Shown here piece after piece: positions 54,696-62,997 of a stretch of 64,000 nt of DNA; position 1 is the first letter of the stretch; every line of letters begins with the position of its first letter. This DNA comes from Stenotrophomonas sp. WZN-1 (GTDB lineage Bacteria; Pseudomonadota; Gammaproteobacteria; Xanthomonadales; Xanthomonadaceae): positions 3,614,001-3,678,000 of the forward strand of contig NZ_CP021768.1 of assembly GCF_002192255.1 (NCBI RefSeq), given 5' to 3'. The position numbers and the translations under genes are program-made. Below the pieces are notes generated by a model. That model worked only from the letters and a program-made list of their open reading frames with translations, was not told the DNA's origin and did not search any database.

Positions 54696-55445
54696 TCAGT
54701 GCACCGCACGCAGCGGTGTTGCCGCGGTGCGGGGAGCGGTGCGATCGAGATCACGCGAGACCAGCTGCTGCACGGCCGCGGACAGATCGCCGAGCAGCCC
54801 ACGCAGGCCAGCCAGCACGCGGCTGAAATGGTTGTAGACCAGTACCGCGGGAATCGCCGCGACCAGGCCCAGCGCGGTCGCCAGCAGGGCCTCGGCGATG
54901 CCGGGCGCGACCACCGCCAGGTTGGTGGTGTTGCTGTGGGCGATGCCGATGAAACTGTTCATGATGCCCCACACCGTGCCGAACAGGCCGACGAACGGCG
55001 CCACGGCGCCGATGCTGGCCAGCACGCCGATGCCGCGCCGCTGCATGCGCGCGGTTTCCAGTTCGATGCGGTCCAGGCGCGAGGCAACGCGTTCCTTGGT
55101 GCCATCGCGGCTGTCCAGCTCCTGCGACAGGCGCAGTTCGGTTCGCGCTGCGTCCAGCATGGCGAGTGCGGTGCCCTGCTGCAGGCTGGCCTCTACGCTC
55201 CCGCCGGGCAGGCTCGGCACCTGCAGCAACAGCGCGCGCGCTGCACGCAGCTGCCGGCCCTGCCGGGCCAGCTCCCAGCCCTTGGCCAGCAGCACGGTCC
55301 AGGTGGCCAGCGAGGCAAGTGCCAGCGCGATCATCACCGTCTTCACCACCACGTCGGCGGCCAGATACATACTCCACGGGGTCAGAGCAGGAGCAGCCAC
55401 GGGGGCCAGGTCAGCAGGCAGCATCGTCTCGGTTTCCATCAGCAT
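54696..55445 (-). CDS. exbB: ExbB proton-channel subunit
   Basis: A MotA/TolQ/ExbB-family subunit. The product is 249 residues from the start chosen (MLMETETMLPAD). Alternatives are ATGs at 55439 and 55424, and the last has the best ribosome binding site (GGAAACCGAG). Helix 1 is VVKTVMIALALASLATWTVL, and the conserved C-terminal pair is GIGVLASIGAVAPFVGLFGT with GIMNSFIGI, then APGIAEALLATALGLVAAIP. Its start region overlaps the end of the DUF454 gene. The order exbB-exbD-tonB is intact. Confidence 0.93.
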   Translation of the reverse strand: MLMETETMLPADLAPVAAPALTPWSMYLAADVVVKTVMIALALASLATWTVLLAKGWELARQGRQLRAARALLLQVPSLPGGSVEASLQQGTALAMLDAARTELRLSQELDSRDGTKERVASRLDRIELETARMQRRGIGVLASIGAVAPFVGLFGTVWGIMNSFIGIAHSNTTNLAVVAPGIAEALLATALGLVAAIPAVLVYNHFSRVLAGLRGLLGDLSAAVQQLVSRDLDRTAPRTAATPLRAVH

Positions 55446-55878
55446 CGGGGGTCGCGGCGCGACGACGGGCCGCGCGCGGATCATTGGCGTCATCCACTTC
55501 CACCACCGGATTGGGCTCCAGCCGCGGTGCCGGGCGGCTGAGCACGTAGCCGGCGCTGACCGCGAAGAAGAGGCCCACGCCCAACAGCAGGCGCCACGAC
55601 GGGTGCGCGCCCCAGCAGAACAGCGCGAAGCCCACCGCCATGCCGACGGTGGCGAACGCCTTGCCCTTGCGCGACACCGCGCCCTGTTCGCGCCACAGCC
55701 GCAACGACGGGCCGTAGCGCGGATGCGCCAGCAGGCGCTGCTCGAACTTCGGCGAACTGCGCGCGAAGCAGCCCACGGCCAGGATCAGGAAGATGGTGGT
55801 CGGCATCACCGGCAGCAGCGCGCCGATCACCCCGAGGCCGACCATCAGCCAGCCCAGCGCGAACCAGAGCCAGCGCAT
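55411..55878 (-). CDS. DUF454 (YbaN-like) inner-membrane protein
   Basis: A 155-residue small membrane protein of the YbaN/DUF454 family. It has WFALGWLMVGLGVIGALLPV and MPTTIFLILAVGCFARSSPK, then FEQRLLAHPRYGPSLRLWRE, then two further hydrophobic segments and a polar, Asp/Arg-rich tail of about 45 residues longer than usual. Family function is unknown. Its place between hemO (31 bp upstream) and exbB (overlap) suggests a role in heme or iron uptake, an inference from context. Confidence 0.88.
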   Translation of the reverse strand: MRWLWFALGWLMVGLGVIGALLPVMPTTIFLILAVGCFARSSPKFEQRLLAHPRYGPSLRLWREQGAVSRKGKAFATVGMAVGFALFCWGAHPSWRLLLGVGLFFAVSAGYVLSRPAPRLEPNPVVEVDDANDPRAARRRAATPDADGNRDDAAC

Positions 55879-55909
55879 CAGCGTTGGGCCTGCGGGCGGG
55901 CGCCGTGCA

Positions 55910-56497
55910 TCAGGCGAATTCCACTTCGACGTGGCCGTGCACGCTGCGGAATGCGGTGTCGGCCGCGTCGATCACCTGCTGCTCCTGCTCGGCACTCAGC
56001 GGCACCGCGTCCAGCGCGGCGGTGAACTCACGCCAGTGGCGCGCGGCGCCATCGGGGTGCGCAGCCAGGTGGCGGGCGCCGAAATCACGATCCAGGCCGA
56101 GCTTGGCGGCCATCTTGTACAGCACGGTGCCTCCCAGGTTGGAACCTTCGGCCACATACAGCCACCCCAATGCGGCGGGCAGTTCCAGATCGGACGGCAA
56201 CGCCGCGATGTCGGCCCCCGGCAGCGTCTGCTCCAGGTCCTGCAGGTCGCGCGCCACCTGGGTCAGGCGGCGGCGCTCGCCCAGGTCCGGCAGCAGTGCG
56301 TCCAGCGCAGGGTTGGCGTACAGCGCATCGATGCTGCGATGGAAGCGGTACTGCACGCGCAGGAAACGGGCGAAGTTGCTGCGGTCGGCGAAGATGTCGC
56401 CGGCCATGATGCGCTTGTCCAACGCGCCATGGCTGTCGCGGGTGGCGGCCTTGAGCCGCAGGCTGCGGCTGTCTTCAGGGGCGATGTGTGCGTTCAT
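55910..56497 (-). CDS. hemO: Heme oxygenase (biliverdin-forming)
   Basis: Opens the heme ring to release iron, CO and biliverdin. The 195-residue all-helical product has the proximal-His segment LKAATRDSHGALDKRIM near residue 23 and the distal-helix motif WLYVAEGSNLGGTVLY, both typical of bacterial heme oxygenases of the HemO/BphO group. No phytochrome gene is near, so iron acquisition rather than chromophore supply is the likely role. The ATG at 56497 is the family-like start. It heads hemO-DUF454-exbB-exbD-tonB and is separated from the receptor gene by a plus-strand DUF2789 gene. Confidence 0.92.
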   Translation of the reverse strand: MNAHIAPEDSRSLRLKAATRDSHGALDKRIMAGDIFADRSNFARFLRVQYRFHRSIDALYANPALDALLPDLGERRRLTQVARDLQDLEQTLPGADIAALPSDLELPAALGWLYVAEGSNLGGTVLYKMAAKLGLDRDFGARHLAAHPDGAARHWREFTAALDAVPLSAEQEQQVIDAADTAFRSVHGHVEVEFA

Positions 56498-56605
56498 GGG
56501 GGGATGCCAAGGGGGGTCGTCCTGCTGTAGACGTTCGCCATGGGGCTTTCCCCAAGGCCATGTGCACCGATAATGGCGTATCCCTTCTTTCCGCAGGAAC
56601 CGACG

Positions 56606-56863
56606 ATGATCACCACCGAACCGCGCATGACCAACCTGTTCCTGCAGCTGGGCCTGGACGCCAGCGCCGAGGGCATCGCCCGCTTCATCCGCGAGCACCA
56701 GCTGGCCACCGATGTGGAAGTGGTCGAAGCGCCGTACTGGAACGATGCCCAGCGCCAGTTCCTGTCCGAATCACTGCAGGCCGATGCGGCATGGACCACG
56801 GTGGTGGATGAGCTGAACGAGTCGCTGCACGAAGATGCCGTGAAGGCGGCGACCGGGTTGTAA
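56606..56863 (+). CDS. DUF2789 family protein
   Basis: An 85-residue acidic protein: TNLFLQLGLDASAEGIARFI then REHQLATDVEVVEAPYWNDA and QRQFLSESLQADAAWTTVVD. This helical pattern matches DUF2789, a small proteobacterial family without known function. It lies on the strand opposite to the heme genes, inside the gap between receptor and hemO. A GATAAT (about 56569-56574) may be its -10 box. An ATG 7 codons later (MTNLF) is an alternative start. Confidence 0.85.
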   Translation: MITTEPRMTNLFLQLGLDASAEGIARFIREHQLATDVEVVEAPYWNDAQRQFLSESLQADAAWTTVVDELNESLHEDAVKAATGL

Positions 56864-56910
56864 GCGGACGCCGGACGTGACCAGGCACTGGCGATTGCAC
56901 GGCAGAAGCG

Positions 56911-56930
56911 GTGCGGACCAAGGTCCGCAC
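56911..56930. repeat. Palindrome, GTGCGGACC family
   Basis: GTGCGGACCAAGGTCCGCAC, a REP-like hairpin without GTAG head. Confidence 0.65.
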
Positions 56931-56955
56931 CCACCGAGGGCGGTCGGGGCTCGCT

Positions 56956-56994
56956 GGAGTCAGAGCCCTTTCCGCAGGAAAGGGATCCGGCCCC
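56956..56994. repeat. Palindromic repeat, GGGGTC...GACCCC family
   Basis: GGAGTCAGAGCCCTTTCCGC then AGGAAAGGGATCCGGCCCC, between the convergent DUF2789 and receptor genes. Confidence 0.65.
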
Positions 56995-57013
56995 AGCGCT
57001 CATCCGCGACCGA

Positions 57014-59932
57014 TCAGTACTTCCAGGTCAGCGCCAGCCGCGCGGTGCGGCCCGGGGCCGGCATCACGCCCAGGGCCAGCGGGTCCAGGTAGTAGCGGTC
57101 GGTCAGGTTGTCCACGCCGGCTTCCACCGACAGCTGGTCGTTGAAGCTCCAGCTGGCGAACAGGTCGACCAGGGTGGTCGGCCGGTACAGCTGCTGGATC
57201 GCCGACAGGCCCACGTTCCAGTCCTTGTCCAGCTTGCTGATCGGGCCGGCGTTGTGGACCACGCGGGTACCGAAGGTCAGGCGCTCGTCGAACAGGCGCG
57301 AGCCCAGGGTCAGGTTGACCATGTAGCGCGGCGGGTTCTGGGTATTGGTGTACGAACCCTCGAAGCCGCCATCCACGCAGTCGGGCGTGTTGGCCAGCTC
57401 ATCGTTCCTGCGCTGTGCACCATAGGCACGGCGCTCGGCGGCGATGTCCGGCGCGCAGGTCTTCGCCTTGAAGTAATAGTGCGCGGACAGATCGGCAAAC
57501 ACCTTGCCGCTGTCATAGCTGGACTGGAACTCCATGCCCGAGACCTTGAACTGGTCGACGTTGCGGATCAGGCCGGCCGACAGCGTGCGGTAGTCACGAG
57601 TGATCAGGTCGTCGATGCGGGTATCGAAATACGCCAGCTTCAGCGCCAGGCGGTCGCCCGCGGTGAACAGGTCATAGCGGATGGTGCTGGCGCCGATTTC
57701 CCAGCTGCGCGCACGCTCCGGCTTCAGCTCGCCGACCGGCTTGGCAGCGGTGAACAGGCCCAGCGTGGTCTCGAACAGGCTCGGCAGCTTGGTGCCTTCG
57801 GCGTACTTCACGTAGACCATGGTGTCTTCGCTGAAGCGGTAGGCCACGCTGGCGGTCGGCGAGAACGCGGTATCACGGCGGCGGATCGGCTGCGACCAGG
57901 TCCAGCTGACCGGCACTTCCAGGTCCTGCGCCTTGCCGGCGTCGTAGAAGTTCCAGCCACCGATGTCACCCACCGTACCCTTCTTGTACGGTGAAGCCAG
58001 CAGCGATTCCTGGGTGAAGTTGCCGTTGGCATCCGGATACCAGTTCAGCAGCGCGATGCGCTTGGCCCGCCACGACGGCAGCGCCGGGTTGCCATTGAGC
58101 AGCTCGGTGTAGCGGTACTGGCCCTGCACCTCGTAGGCATCGGGTGTGGCCAGGCGGTTGCGATCGTGCACATCCACGCGGTTCCAGCGACCACCGGCCA
58201 GCAGTTCCCAATGCTCGTCGGGCTGCCACTTCAGCGAGGCCACGGCGCTGTATTCCTTGCGCTCGGCGTTGCGCAGGAAGCGGTTGTTGACCAGGTCGTC
58301 GTACATGATCGGGCCCGAGCTGCCCGGGGCGATGTCTTCGTCGCTGTAGGACAGGCCGTAGTCGAGGGTGAACGCGCCGGCACGAGTATCGAACTTCGAG
58401 GTGTTGCTGGCATCCAGGCCGAAGCGTTTCTGTCGCAGCGGATTGCGGTAGGCATCCTTGTAGCCGGGGTCGCCGCTGAAGCTGGGCGCGTCATACCACT
58501 CGGTGCGGCGATCGAAGTACCACGGCGTGATGCCGGTCAGGCTGTTGTACATCACGCTGTCGGTGTCGGTGTAGGCGGCATTGACGCGCAGGTCGACCAG
58601 CTCGCTGTCCGGGTTGAAGCGGTAGCGCAGGCTGTAACTGTCCATGTCGACATGGCCCGGATCCCATTGCGGAATGCGGTCACGATCCACGCGGATGATC
58701 TGCGAGGCCATGATCTCGCCGGCGGCGCCTTCATAACGGCGGTAACCGGCCTCCAACGTCTGCGCGTCGTCGATGCGCCAGGTGCCCTTGAGCAGCGCCG
58801 ACGTCGAGCGCGACGAGGTATTGAACACCTCGGTACGCGGCGGATTCAGCGGCGCCAGCGTGCGCCGGGTCTGCGGGAAATCGTCGTAGCCATGCTTGCC
58901 GGAGAAGTAGTTGCCGTTGTCGCGGTGGGCGTAGGCGGCGACCAGATCGAAGCGGTCCCAGTGACCTGCGCCGGCCACGTTGAAGAACTGGCTGCCGGTG
59001 GCACTGCGATCGGTACGTGGCGCGGCACTGTAGGACGGCAGGTTGTTGGCGCTGCCATTGGCCAGGCCACCGCGCACGCGCACGCCGAAGTCGCGGCCCT
59101 CGCGCAGCACGTCACCGATCTTCAGCGTTTCCATCTCGACCACGCCGCCGATGCCGCCGGAGGCATTGGCCTGCAGGCTCGGGCCCTTGGTGATGGTCAG
59201 GCTGGAGATCAGGTCCGGGTCGAGGTAGGTGCGCTGTGACTGGCCTGCGTAGCCTCGGTAGGTGTCCATGCTGGACTGGCCACCGTCGATGATCACCGGC
59301 ACGCGGCCCTGGCCCTGGATGCCGCGGATATTGACGTCGAAGCCGTTGCCCACGCGCGGATCACCAGCCGTGACACCGGCCACGCCCTTGACGATGTCGC
59401 CGTTGGAGGTACCGCGGAAACGCTCCAGGTGCGTGCGATTGAGCGTGGTGGTGGAGCCCACGCTGCGGTAGCTGTCGAGCAGGCGCGCTTCATCACTGGT
59501 CGCACCGCTGTCGACACGGTCTCCGGCCACGCTCAGCGTGTCGGTGACGATCACGCCGCTGTCAGCCTGCACCGGCGTTGCGGCCTCCAGGGTGACCGCA
59601 TCGGCGCTGACCCGGCGCACCGCCAGGCCACTGCCCTGCAGCAGGTGCTGCAACGCCTCGTTGGCCGGCAGGCTGCCGCTGACTGCGCGCGAGGTTACGC
59701 CACGCGCCAGCGATGCGGGGTACACCACCTGCACGCCGGACTGGCGCATGTAGCTGCGCAGCGCGTCATCCAGCGGTTGCGCCGGAATGTCGAAGCGCTG
59801 CACGGCAGCGTGATCGCCGCTGGCGCTCTGCGCCAGTACGGACGGCGCGGCACTGGCCAGGCCGGCCGCGAGCAACGCGATGCACAGGCGGGACGGGCGC
59901 AGCACGCGGCCCGGACGATGGGAGTCGAACAT
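57014..59932 (-). CDS. STN-type TonB-dependent heme/hemoprotein receptor
   Basis: A 972-residue outer-membrane receptor. A signal peptide (CIALLAAGLASAAPSVLAQS region) precedes an STN signalling domain (FDIPAQPLDDALRSYMRQSG, VQVVYPASLARG), which talks to the FecR anti-sigma factor upstream. The plug follows at about 150-280 (NGDIVKGVAGVTAGDPRVGN, SLTITKGPSLQANASGGIGG), then the barrel, with KYAEGTKLPSLFE in the region used by hemoglobin/heme receptors and a terminal aromatic residue (LALTWKY). The heme assignment rests on general likeness to TonB-hemoglobin/transferrin/lactoferrin receptors and on hemO nearby; the usual FRAP/NPNL heme motif was not seen. Confidence 0.88.
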   Translation of the reverse strand: MFDSHRPGRVLRPSRLCIALLAAGLASAAPSVLAQSASGDHAAVQRFDIPAQPLDDALRSYMRQSGVQVVYPASLARGVTSRAVSGSLPANEALQHLLQGSGLAVRRVSADAVTLEAATPVQADSGVIVTDTLSVAGDRVDSGATSDEARLLDSYRSVGSTTTLNRTHLERFRGTSNGDIVKGVAGVTAGDPRVGNGFDVNIRGIQGQGRVPVIIDGGQSSMDTYRGYAGQSQRTYLDPDLISSLTITKGPSLQANASGGIGGVVEMETLKIGDVLREGRDFGVRVRGGLANGSANNLPSYSAAPRTDRSATGSQFFNVAGAGHWDRFDLVAAYAHRDNGNYFSGKHGYDDFPQTRRTLAPLNPPRTEVFNTSSRSTSALLKGTWRIDDAQTLEAGYRRYEGAAGEIMASQIIRVDRDRIPQWDPGHVDMDSYSLRYRFNPDSELVDLRVNAAYTDTDSVMYNSLTGITPWYFDRRTEWYDAPSFSGDPGYKDAYRNPLRQKRFGLDASNTSKFDTRAGAFTLDYGLSYSDEDIAPGSSGPIMYDDLVNNRFLRNAERKEYSAVASLKWQPDEHWELLAGGRWNRVDVHDRNRLATPDAYEVQGQYRYTELLNGNPALPSWRAKRIALLNWYPDANGNFTQESLLASPYKKGTVGDIGGWNFYDAGKAQDLEVPVSWTWSQPIRRRDTAFSPTASVAYRFSEDTMVYVKYAEGTKLPSLFETTLGLFTAAKPVGELKPERARSWEIGASTIRYDLFTAGDRLALKLAYFDTRIDDLITRDYRTLSAGLIRNVDQFKVSGMEFQSSYDSGKVFADLSAHYYFKAKTCAPDIAAERRAYGAQRRNDELANTPDCVDGGFEGSYTNTQNPPRYMVNLTLGSRLFDERLTFGTRVVHNAGPISKLDKDWNVGLSAIQQLYRPTTLVDLFASWSFNDQLSVEAGVDNLTDRYYLDPLALGVMPAPGRTARLALTWKY

Positions 59933-60129
59933 GGGGGAACCTGTCAGGTAATCGGTGCCGCGAACGCGGCGTCATCCGCAACACGGGCGGACACGGCGAC
60001 GTACGTGGCGGCGGCGGGTACGTTCGCGGAGTAAGACGGATGAAAGCGTGGCAACCCCAAGGGGATTTGCAGTCGCGGCAGGTGCCGACGCTTGGCCGGC
60101 GGTTGTAGCGGCGGATGCCGGCCCTGATC

Positions 60130-60197
60130 GGCTGATTGCAGTGGTGGGTGCCGACCGTTGGTCGGCTGGTTGCAGTGGTGGGTGCCGACCGTTGGTC
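60130..60197 (+). repeat. Two tandem 34-bp units containing a palindrome
   Basis: Units 60130-60163 and 60164-60197 differ at one base. Each has GGCTGRTTGCAGTGGTGGG followed by TGCCGACCGTTGGTC. The GTGCCGACC hairpin is the same as at 25055. It lies in the 288-bp gap upstream of the receptor gene; the rest of that gap shows no clear feature. Confidence 0.75.
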
Positions 60198-60220
60198 GGC
60201 ACAGGGGGAATGACGTGGAT

Positions 60221-61180
60221 CTACCGATGGACGATGGCGACGCCGAGCGGCAGCCGGGTCACCTGCAGTCCGGCCGTGGCGGCCAGCGCATCCAGCGCCT
60301 GCTCCGGGCGGTCGATGCGCAACGCCGCACTGACCGCTGGCAACCGTGACAGATCGCCACGCACGAAGGTCGGGCCAGCGCGATAGCGCCCCACCCATCG
60401 CACCGCGTCGGCGACGCGGGCCTGTTCCAGCAGCAGCTCACCCTGACGCCAGGCGCCGACGCTGTCGGCCGCCACGTCCCCCAGTCGCGTCACGCCGCCG
60501 TGTTCACCGTAGGCCGCGCGCTGGCCCTGCTGCAGGTAGGTCCAGCCACCGTCAACCGGGCTGGCCATCCGTACCCTGCCCTGCCCGACCTGGGTTTCCA
60601 CCTGGTCATGGCCCCGCGCCACGGTGAAGGCGGTCGAGATGTCCTCGACCACGCCATTGCCGGCGCGCACGCTGAAACGTCGCTGCGCATCCGGACTGAC
60701 CTCGAACCAGGCACGCCCGCGCAGCAGCTCGACCTGGCGGGCGTTCGCATCAAAGTGCACCGCAATCGCACTGTCGGCGTCCAGGACCGCACGGCTGCCA
60801 TCAGGCAGCAGCACGTTCTGCACCTGATGCGTGCTGCGGTGATCGGACTGCAGGCGCAGCCACGCCTCCGGCCATGCCACCAGCATTGCCAGCATTGCTG
60901 CCGCAGCCATGGCCCAACGCAGTCGGCGCGGGCGTCGACGATCCACCCGCGCGGGCTGCGCTCGCGGCCCGACGCTGCGCCACAGCGCGCGCTCATGCTC
61001 GAAGGCCCTGCGGTGCCCCGGCTGTTGCAGCCAGTGTTCGAACGCCTGCATGCGCGCGTCGCTGATATCGCCCGAGGCCAACCACGCGATCCAGCCCCGG
61101 GCCTGTTCGGCCAGGGCATCGTCATTGGCGGCGGGCAGCATGTTCGGCGGGCTCATCGGCTGGCGGACAGGCGCATTCAA
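60221..61180 (-). CDS. FecR-type anti-sigma/sigma-regulator
   Basis: A 319-residue inner-membrane regulator that transmits the receptor signal to the ECF sigma factor. The N-terminal DUF4880 region has ARGWIAWLASGDISDARMQA with FEHWLQQPGHRRAFE. A single membrane helix follows at about 90-108 (AMAAAAMLAMLVAWPEAWL), then the periplasmic FecR domain (VLLPDGSRAVLDADSAIAVH, LLRGRAWFEV, FTVARGHDQVE) and a C-terminal secretin/TonB short-N-like end (FVRGDLSRLPAVSAALRIDR). It sits between sigma factor and receptor, the standard cell-surface-signalling order. Confidence 0.93.
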   Translation of the reverse strand: MNAPVRQPMSPPNMLPAANDDALAEQARGWIAWLASGDISDARMQAFEHWLQQPGHRRAFEHERALWRSVGPRAQPARVDRRRPRRLRWAMAAAAMLAMLVAWPEAWLRLQSDHRSTHQVQNVLLPDGSRAVLDADSAIAVHFDANARQVELLRGRAWFEVSPDAQRRFSVRAGNGVVEDISTAFTVARGHDQVETQVGQGRVRMASPVDGGWTYLQQGQRAAYGEHGGVTRLGDVAADSVGAWRQGELLLEQARVADAVRWVGRYRAGPTFVRGDLSRLPAVSAALRIDRPEQALDALAATAGLQVTRLPLGVAIVHR

Positions 61181-61260
61181 GCGCGGGCGGGGGAACTAGA
61201 CCGCATCCACGGTCCAGTGATCAAGACGTTTGTGCGAAGGCCAGCCCCAAGCTGGCGCGA

Positions 61261-61761
61261 TCATCGACCGCTGCGCGCCCAGGCCAGGCGTTGCAGCGCG
61301 GCACGTACGTGATTCTCCACCGTGGTCACCGATACTCCAAGGCGACGCGCGATCTCGGCCTGGGTCAGGCCCTGGAGGCGGTTGAGCCGGAAGATGGTGC
61401 GGGTCGGCTCCGGCAGATGGCTGGCCGCGTCGAGTACCCGCTGCAGCTCGTCCTGCGCCATGGCCTGCGCTTCGGTGGAGATCACCTCGTCCGGCCCCCA
61501 CAGGTAGTGATCGGCCAACAGGCGGTTGCGCCGGGTCGACTCACGGCCGTGGTCGGTGGCCAGATTGGCGGCCAGCCGGTACAGATAGGCGCGCGGATTG
61601 TCGATGGGCTGGCTGTCATCGACCCCGCGGGCCTTGAACCACACCGCCTGGATCACGTCCTCGGCGCCGTTGTCGCCCCCCAGGATGCGCTGCACCCGGC
61701 GCAGCAGCGCTGGCCGCTCGCGGATCAGCAGTTCGGTGAGGGAGGCAGCATTGGAGGACAT
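61261..61761 (-). CDS. FecI-type ECF RNA polymerase sigma factor
   Basis: A 166-residue ECF sigma factor. Region 2 includes LLRRVQRILGGDNGAEDVIQ then AVWFKARGVD and DNPRAYLYRLAANLATDHGR. Region 4 is LPEPTRTIFRLNRLQGLTQA followed by EIARRLGVSVTTVENHVRAA. It is first in the sigma-FecR-receptor cassette, and a Fur-like palindrome lies about 50 bp upstream, so iron-repressed expression is expected. The targets are presumably its own receptor and the hemO-tonB operon. Confidence 0.93.
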   Translation of the reverse strand: MSSNAASLTELLIRERPALLRRVQRILGGDNGAEDVIQAVWFKARGVDDSQPIDNPRAYLYRLAANLATDHGRESTRRNRLLADHYLWGPDEVISTEAQAMAQDELQRVLDAASHLPEPTRTIFRLNRLQGLTQAEIARRLGVSVTTVENHVRAALQRLAWARSGR

Positions 61762-61809
61762 GCGCGGAGCCGGGACGACAGACGGAAGGCGCCGCGCATG
61801 CTACTCCGT

Positions 61810-61834
61810 TAATGCGAATCAGTCACGTTCGCAT
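61810..61834 (-). promoter_or_regulatory. Candidate Fur box upstream of the ECF sigma gene
   Basis: ATGCGAA and TTCGCAT flank TCAGTCACG, an imperfect inverted repeat resembling Fur sites found before fecI-type genes. It is 49-73 bp before the sigma ATG. Confidence 0.5.
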
Positions 61835-61845
61835 CATCCGCAGGA

Positions 61846-62322
61846 TCATAGGCAGTCGGTCAACCCGTCATAGACATGGGTCCGGGTGCCGGGCAGCGTC
61901 GCATGCAGGGCGTCGTACCCGGTTGCTGCATCCCACACAGCCAGCAGCTCGGCCAGACGGGTTCCCGGTGCAAGCGGGAGCACACAGGCATAGCTCCCAT
62001 GGTCGACGTTGATCTGCCCGGTCTGTTGCACCTGGGTATAGCTTCCAGCGAAGGTCCAGATGCAGCTACCCACCACGCCGGTGGTTCGATGCACCGAACA
62101 GCGCAGGCGCATGGGCCGGAGGTTGTAGTACTGCCCTTCGCAGAAGGTGTCGCCGCAGATATCGTCGAAGCCGCGCACCAAAAGGCGCTCAGCGGCAAGG
62201 AAGCGCTCGCGGCCGGCCGCCGGATCGGGATGGTCACGGGCATCGACATATGGCGGCGCTGCCTGGGCGCCCGCTGCCATCAGCAGCCCACAGGCCAGCC
62301 ATCGGGCGAGGAAGATGCGCAT
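61846..62322 (-). CDS. Secreted Cys-rich protein, tandem paralogue A
   Basis: A 158-residue exported protein with signal peptide MRIFLARWLACGLLMAAGAQ then AAPPYVDARDHPDP. The signature ICGDTFCEGQYYNLRPMRLR is shared with paralogue B (LCGDTWCEGEYSNYRVMEFR). The rest is also parallel: GVVGSCIWTFAGSYTQV, INVDHGSYACVLPLAPGTRL and a C-terminal LTDCL. Six Cys suggest three disulfides. I recognise no named family. Its start shares a base with the stop of paralogue B, so they are co-translated. Confidence 0.75.
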   Translation of the reverse strand: MRIFLARWLACGLLMAAGAQAAPPYVDARDHPDPAAGRERFLAAERLLVRGFDDICGDTFCEGQYYNLRPMRLRCSVHRTTGVVGSCIWTFAGSYTQVQQTGQINVDHGSYACVLPLAPGTRLAELLAVWDAATGYDALHATLPGTRTHVYDGLTDCL

Positions 62323-62813
62323 CAGCCCGCCCTCCCGGTCTTCCGGATGCAGTCAGGCAGCGCGTCGAACAGGCCATGGTCGAGGCCTGGCAGAGCGGCG
62401 GTCAGACCATCGGGCGCTTCCAGCGAAGCGTGGAAGGCTTCTACAGGCACGCCCGGCTGCAGCTCCACCGGACAGGCCCAACGACCATTGTCGACCTGCA
62501 CTTCACCCGTGTCGGCCTGCACGACCAGCTCGCTGGCCGCCACCACCCACACGCATCGCTGCACCGTCCCGCGATGCGCCAGCACCGCGCAGCGGAACTC
62601 CATCACCCGGTAGTTGCTGTACTCCCCCTCGCACCAGGTATCGCCGCATAGCCTGTCGAATTCACGCACGAGGGCGGCCTCCAACCCATAGGCGCGTTCC
62701 CAGTTGGCCTCGGGCGCGGGGTAATCGATCAGGTCCACGTGCAGGCCGCGGGCGAGGACAGGCAGGGATACCAGCAACAGCACGGCCCCGATGCATCGGG
62801 CATACCAGGACAT
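62322..62813 (-). CDS. Secreted Cys-rich protein, tandem paralogue B
   Basis: A 163-residue exported protein: signal WYARCIGAVLLLVSLPVLAR, then HVDLIDYPAPEANWERAYGL. The shared core is DRLCGDTWCEGEYSNYRVME followed by FRCAVLAHRGTVQRCVWVVA and the VDNGRWACPVELQPGVPVEA region, ending LPDC. The Cys pattern matches paralogue A throughout. The ATG at 62813 is preceded by CCAAGGAGTCCTGCC, a good ribosome binding site. Function is unknown; location next to the iron-regulated cassette may be coincidental. Confidence 0.75.
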   Translation of the reverse strand: MSWYARCIGAVLLLVSLPVLARGLHVDLIDYPAPEANWERAYGLEAALVREFDRLCGDTWCEGEYSNYRVMEFRCAVLAHRGTVQRCVWVVAASELVVQADTGEVQVDNGRWACPVELQPGVPVEAFHASLEAPDGLTAALPGLDHGLFDALPDCIRKTGRAG

Positions 62814-62997
62814 GGCAGGACTCCTTGGGAATGGGCATCCAGCCTGCGCCAGCACGCCCCCCGGCCCCATCAGCCCAGGCCGTAGTGCTCCGTCAGGCCT
62901 TGCCGCGCGGGCGGGTCGGCGCCCTCCCCCTGCACAGCGCCCGGCAAAGGCATAAAATGGTGAGCTATCCGTCTATATCCCCCACCTGGAGCACACC

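Noticed and set aside
60000-60060. PvdS/FecI-type promoter before the receptor gene
   Set aside because: A CGTCTTA stretch is present on the minus strand, but no -35 element lies at the right distance.
60130-60197. Possible CRISPR array
   Set aside because: There are only two units, directly adjacent with no spacers, and each contains a known local palindrome.
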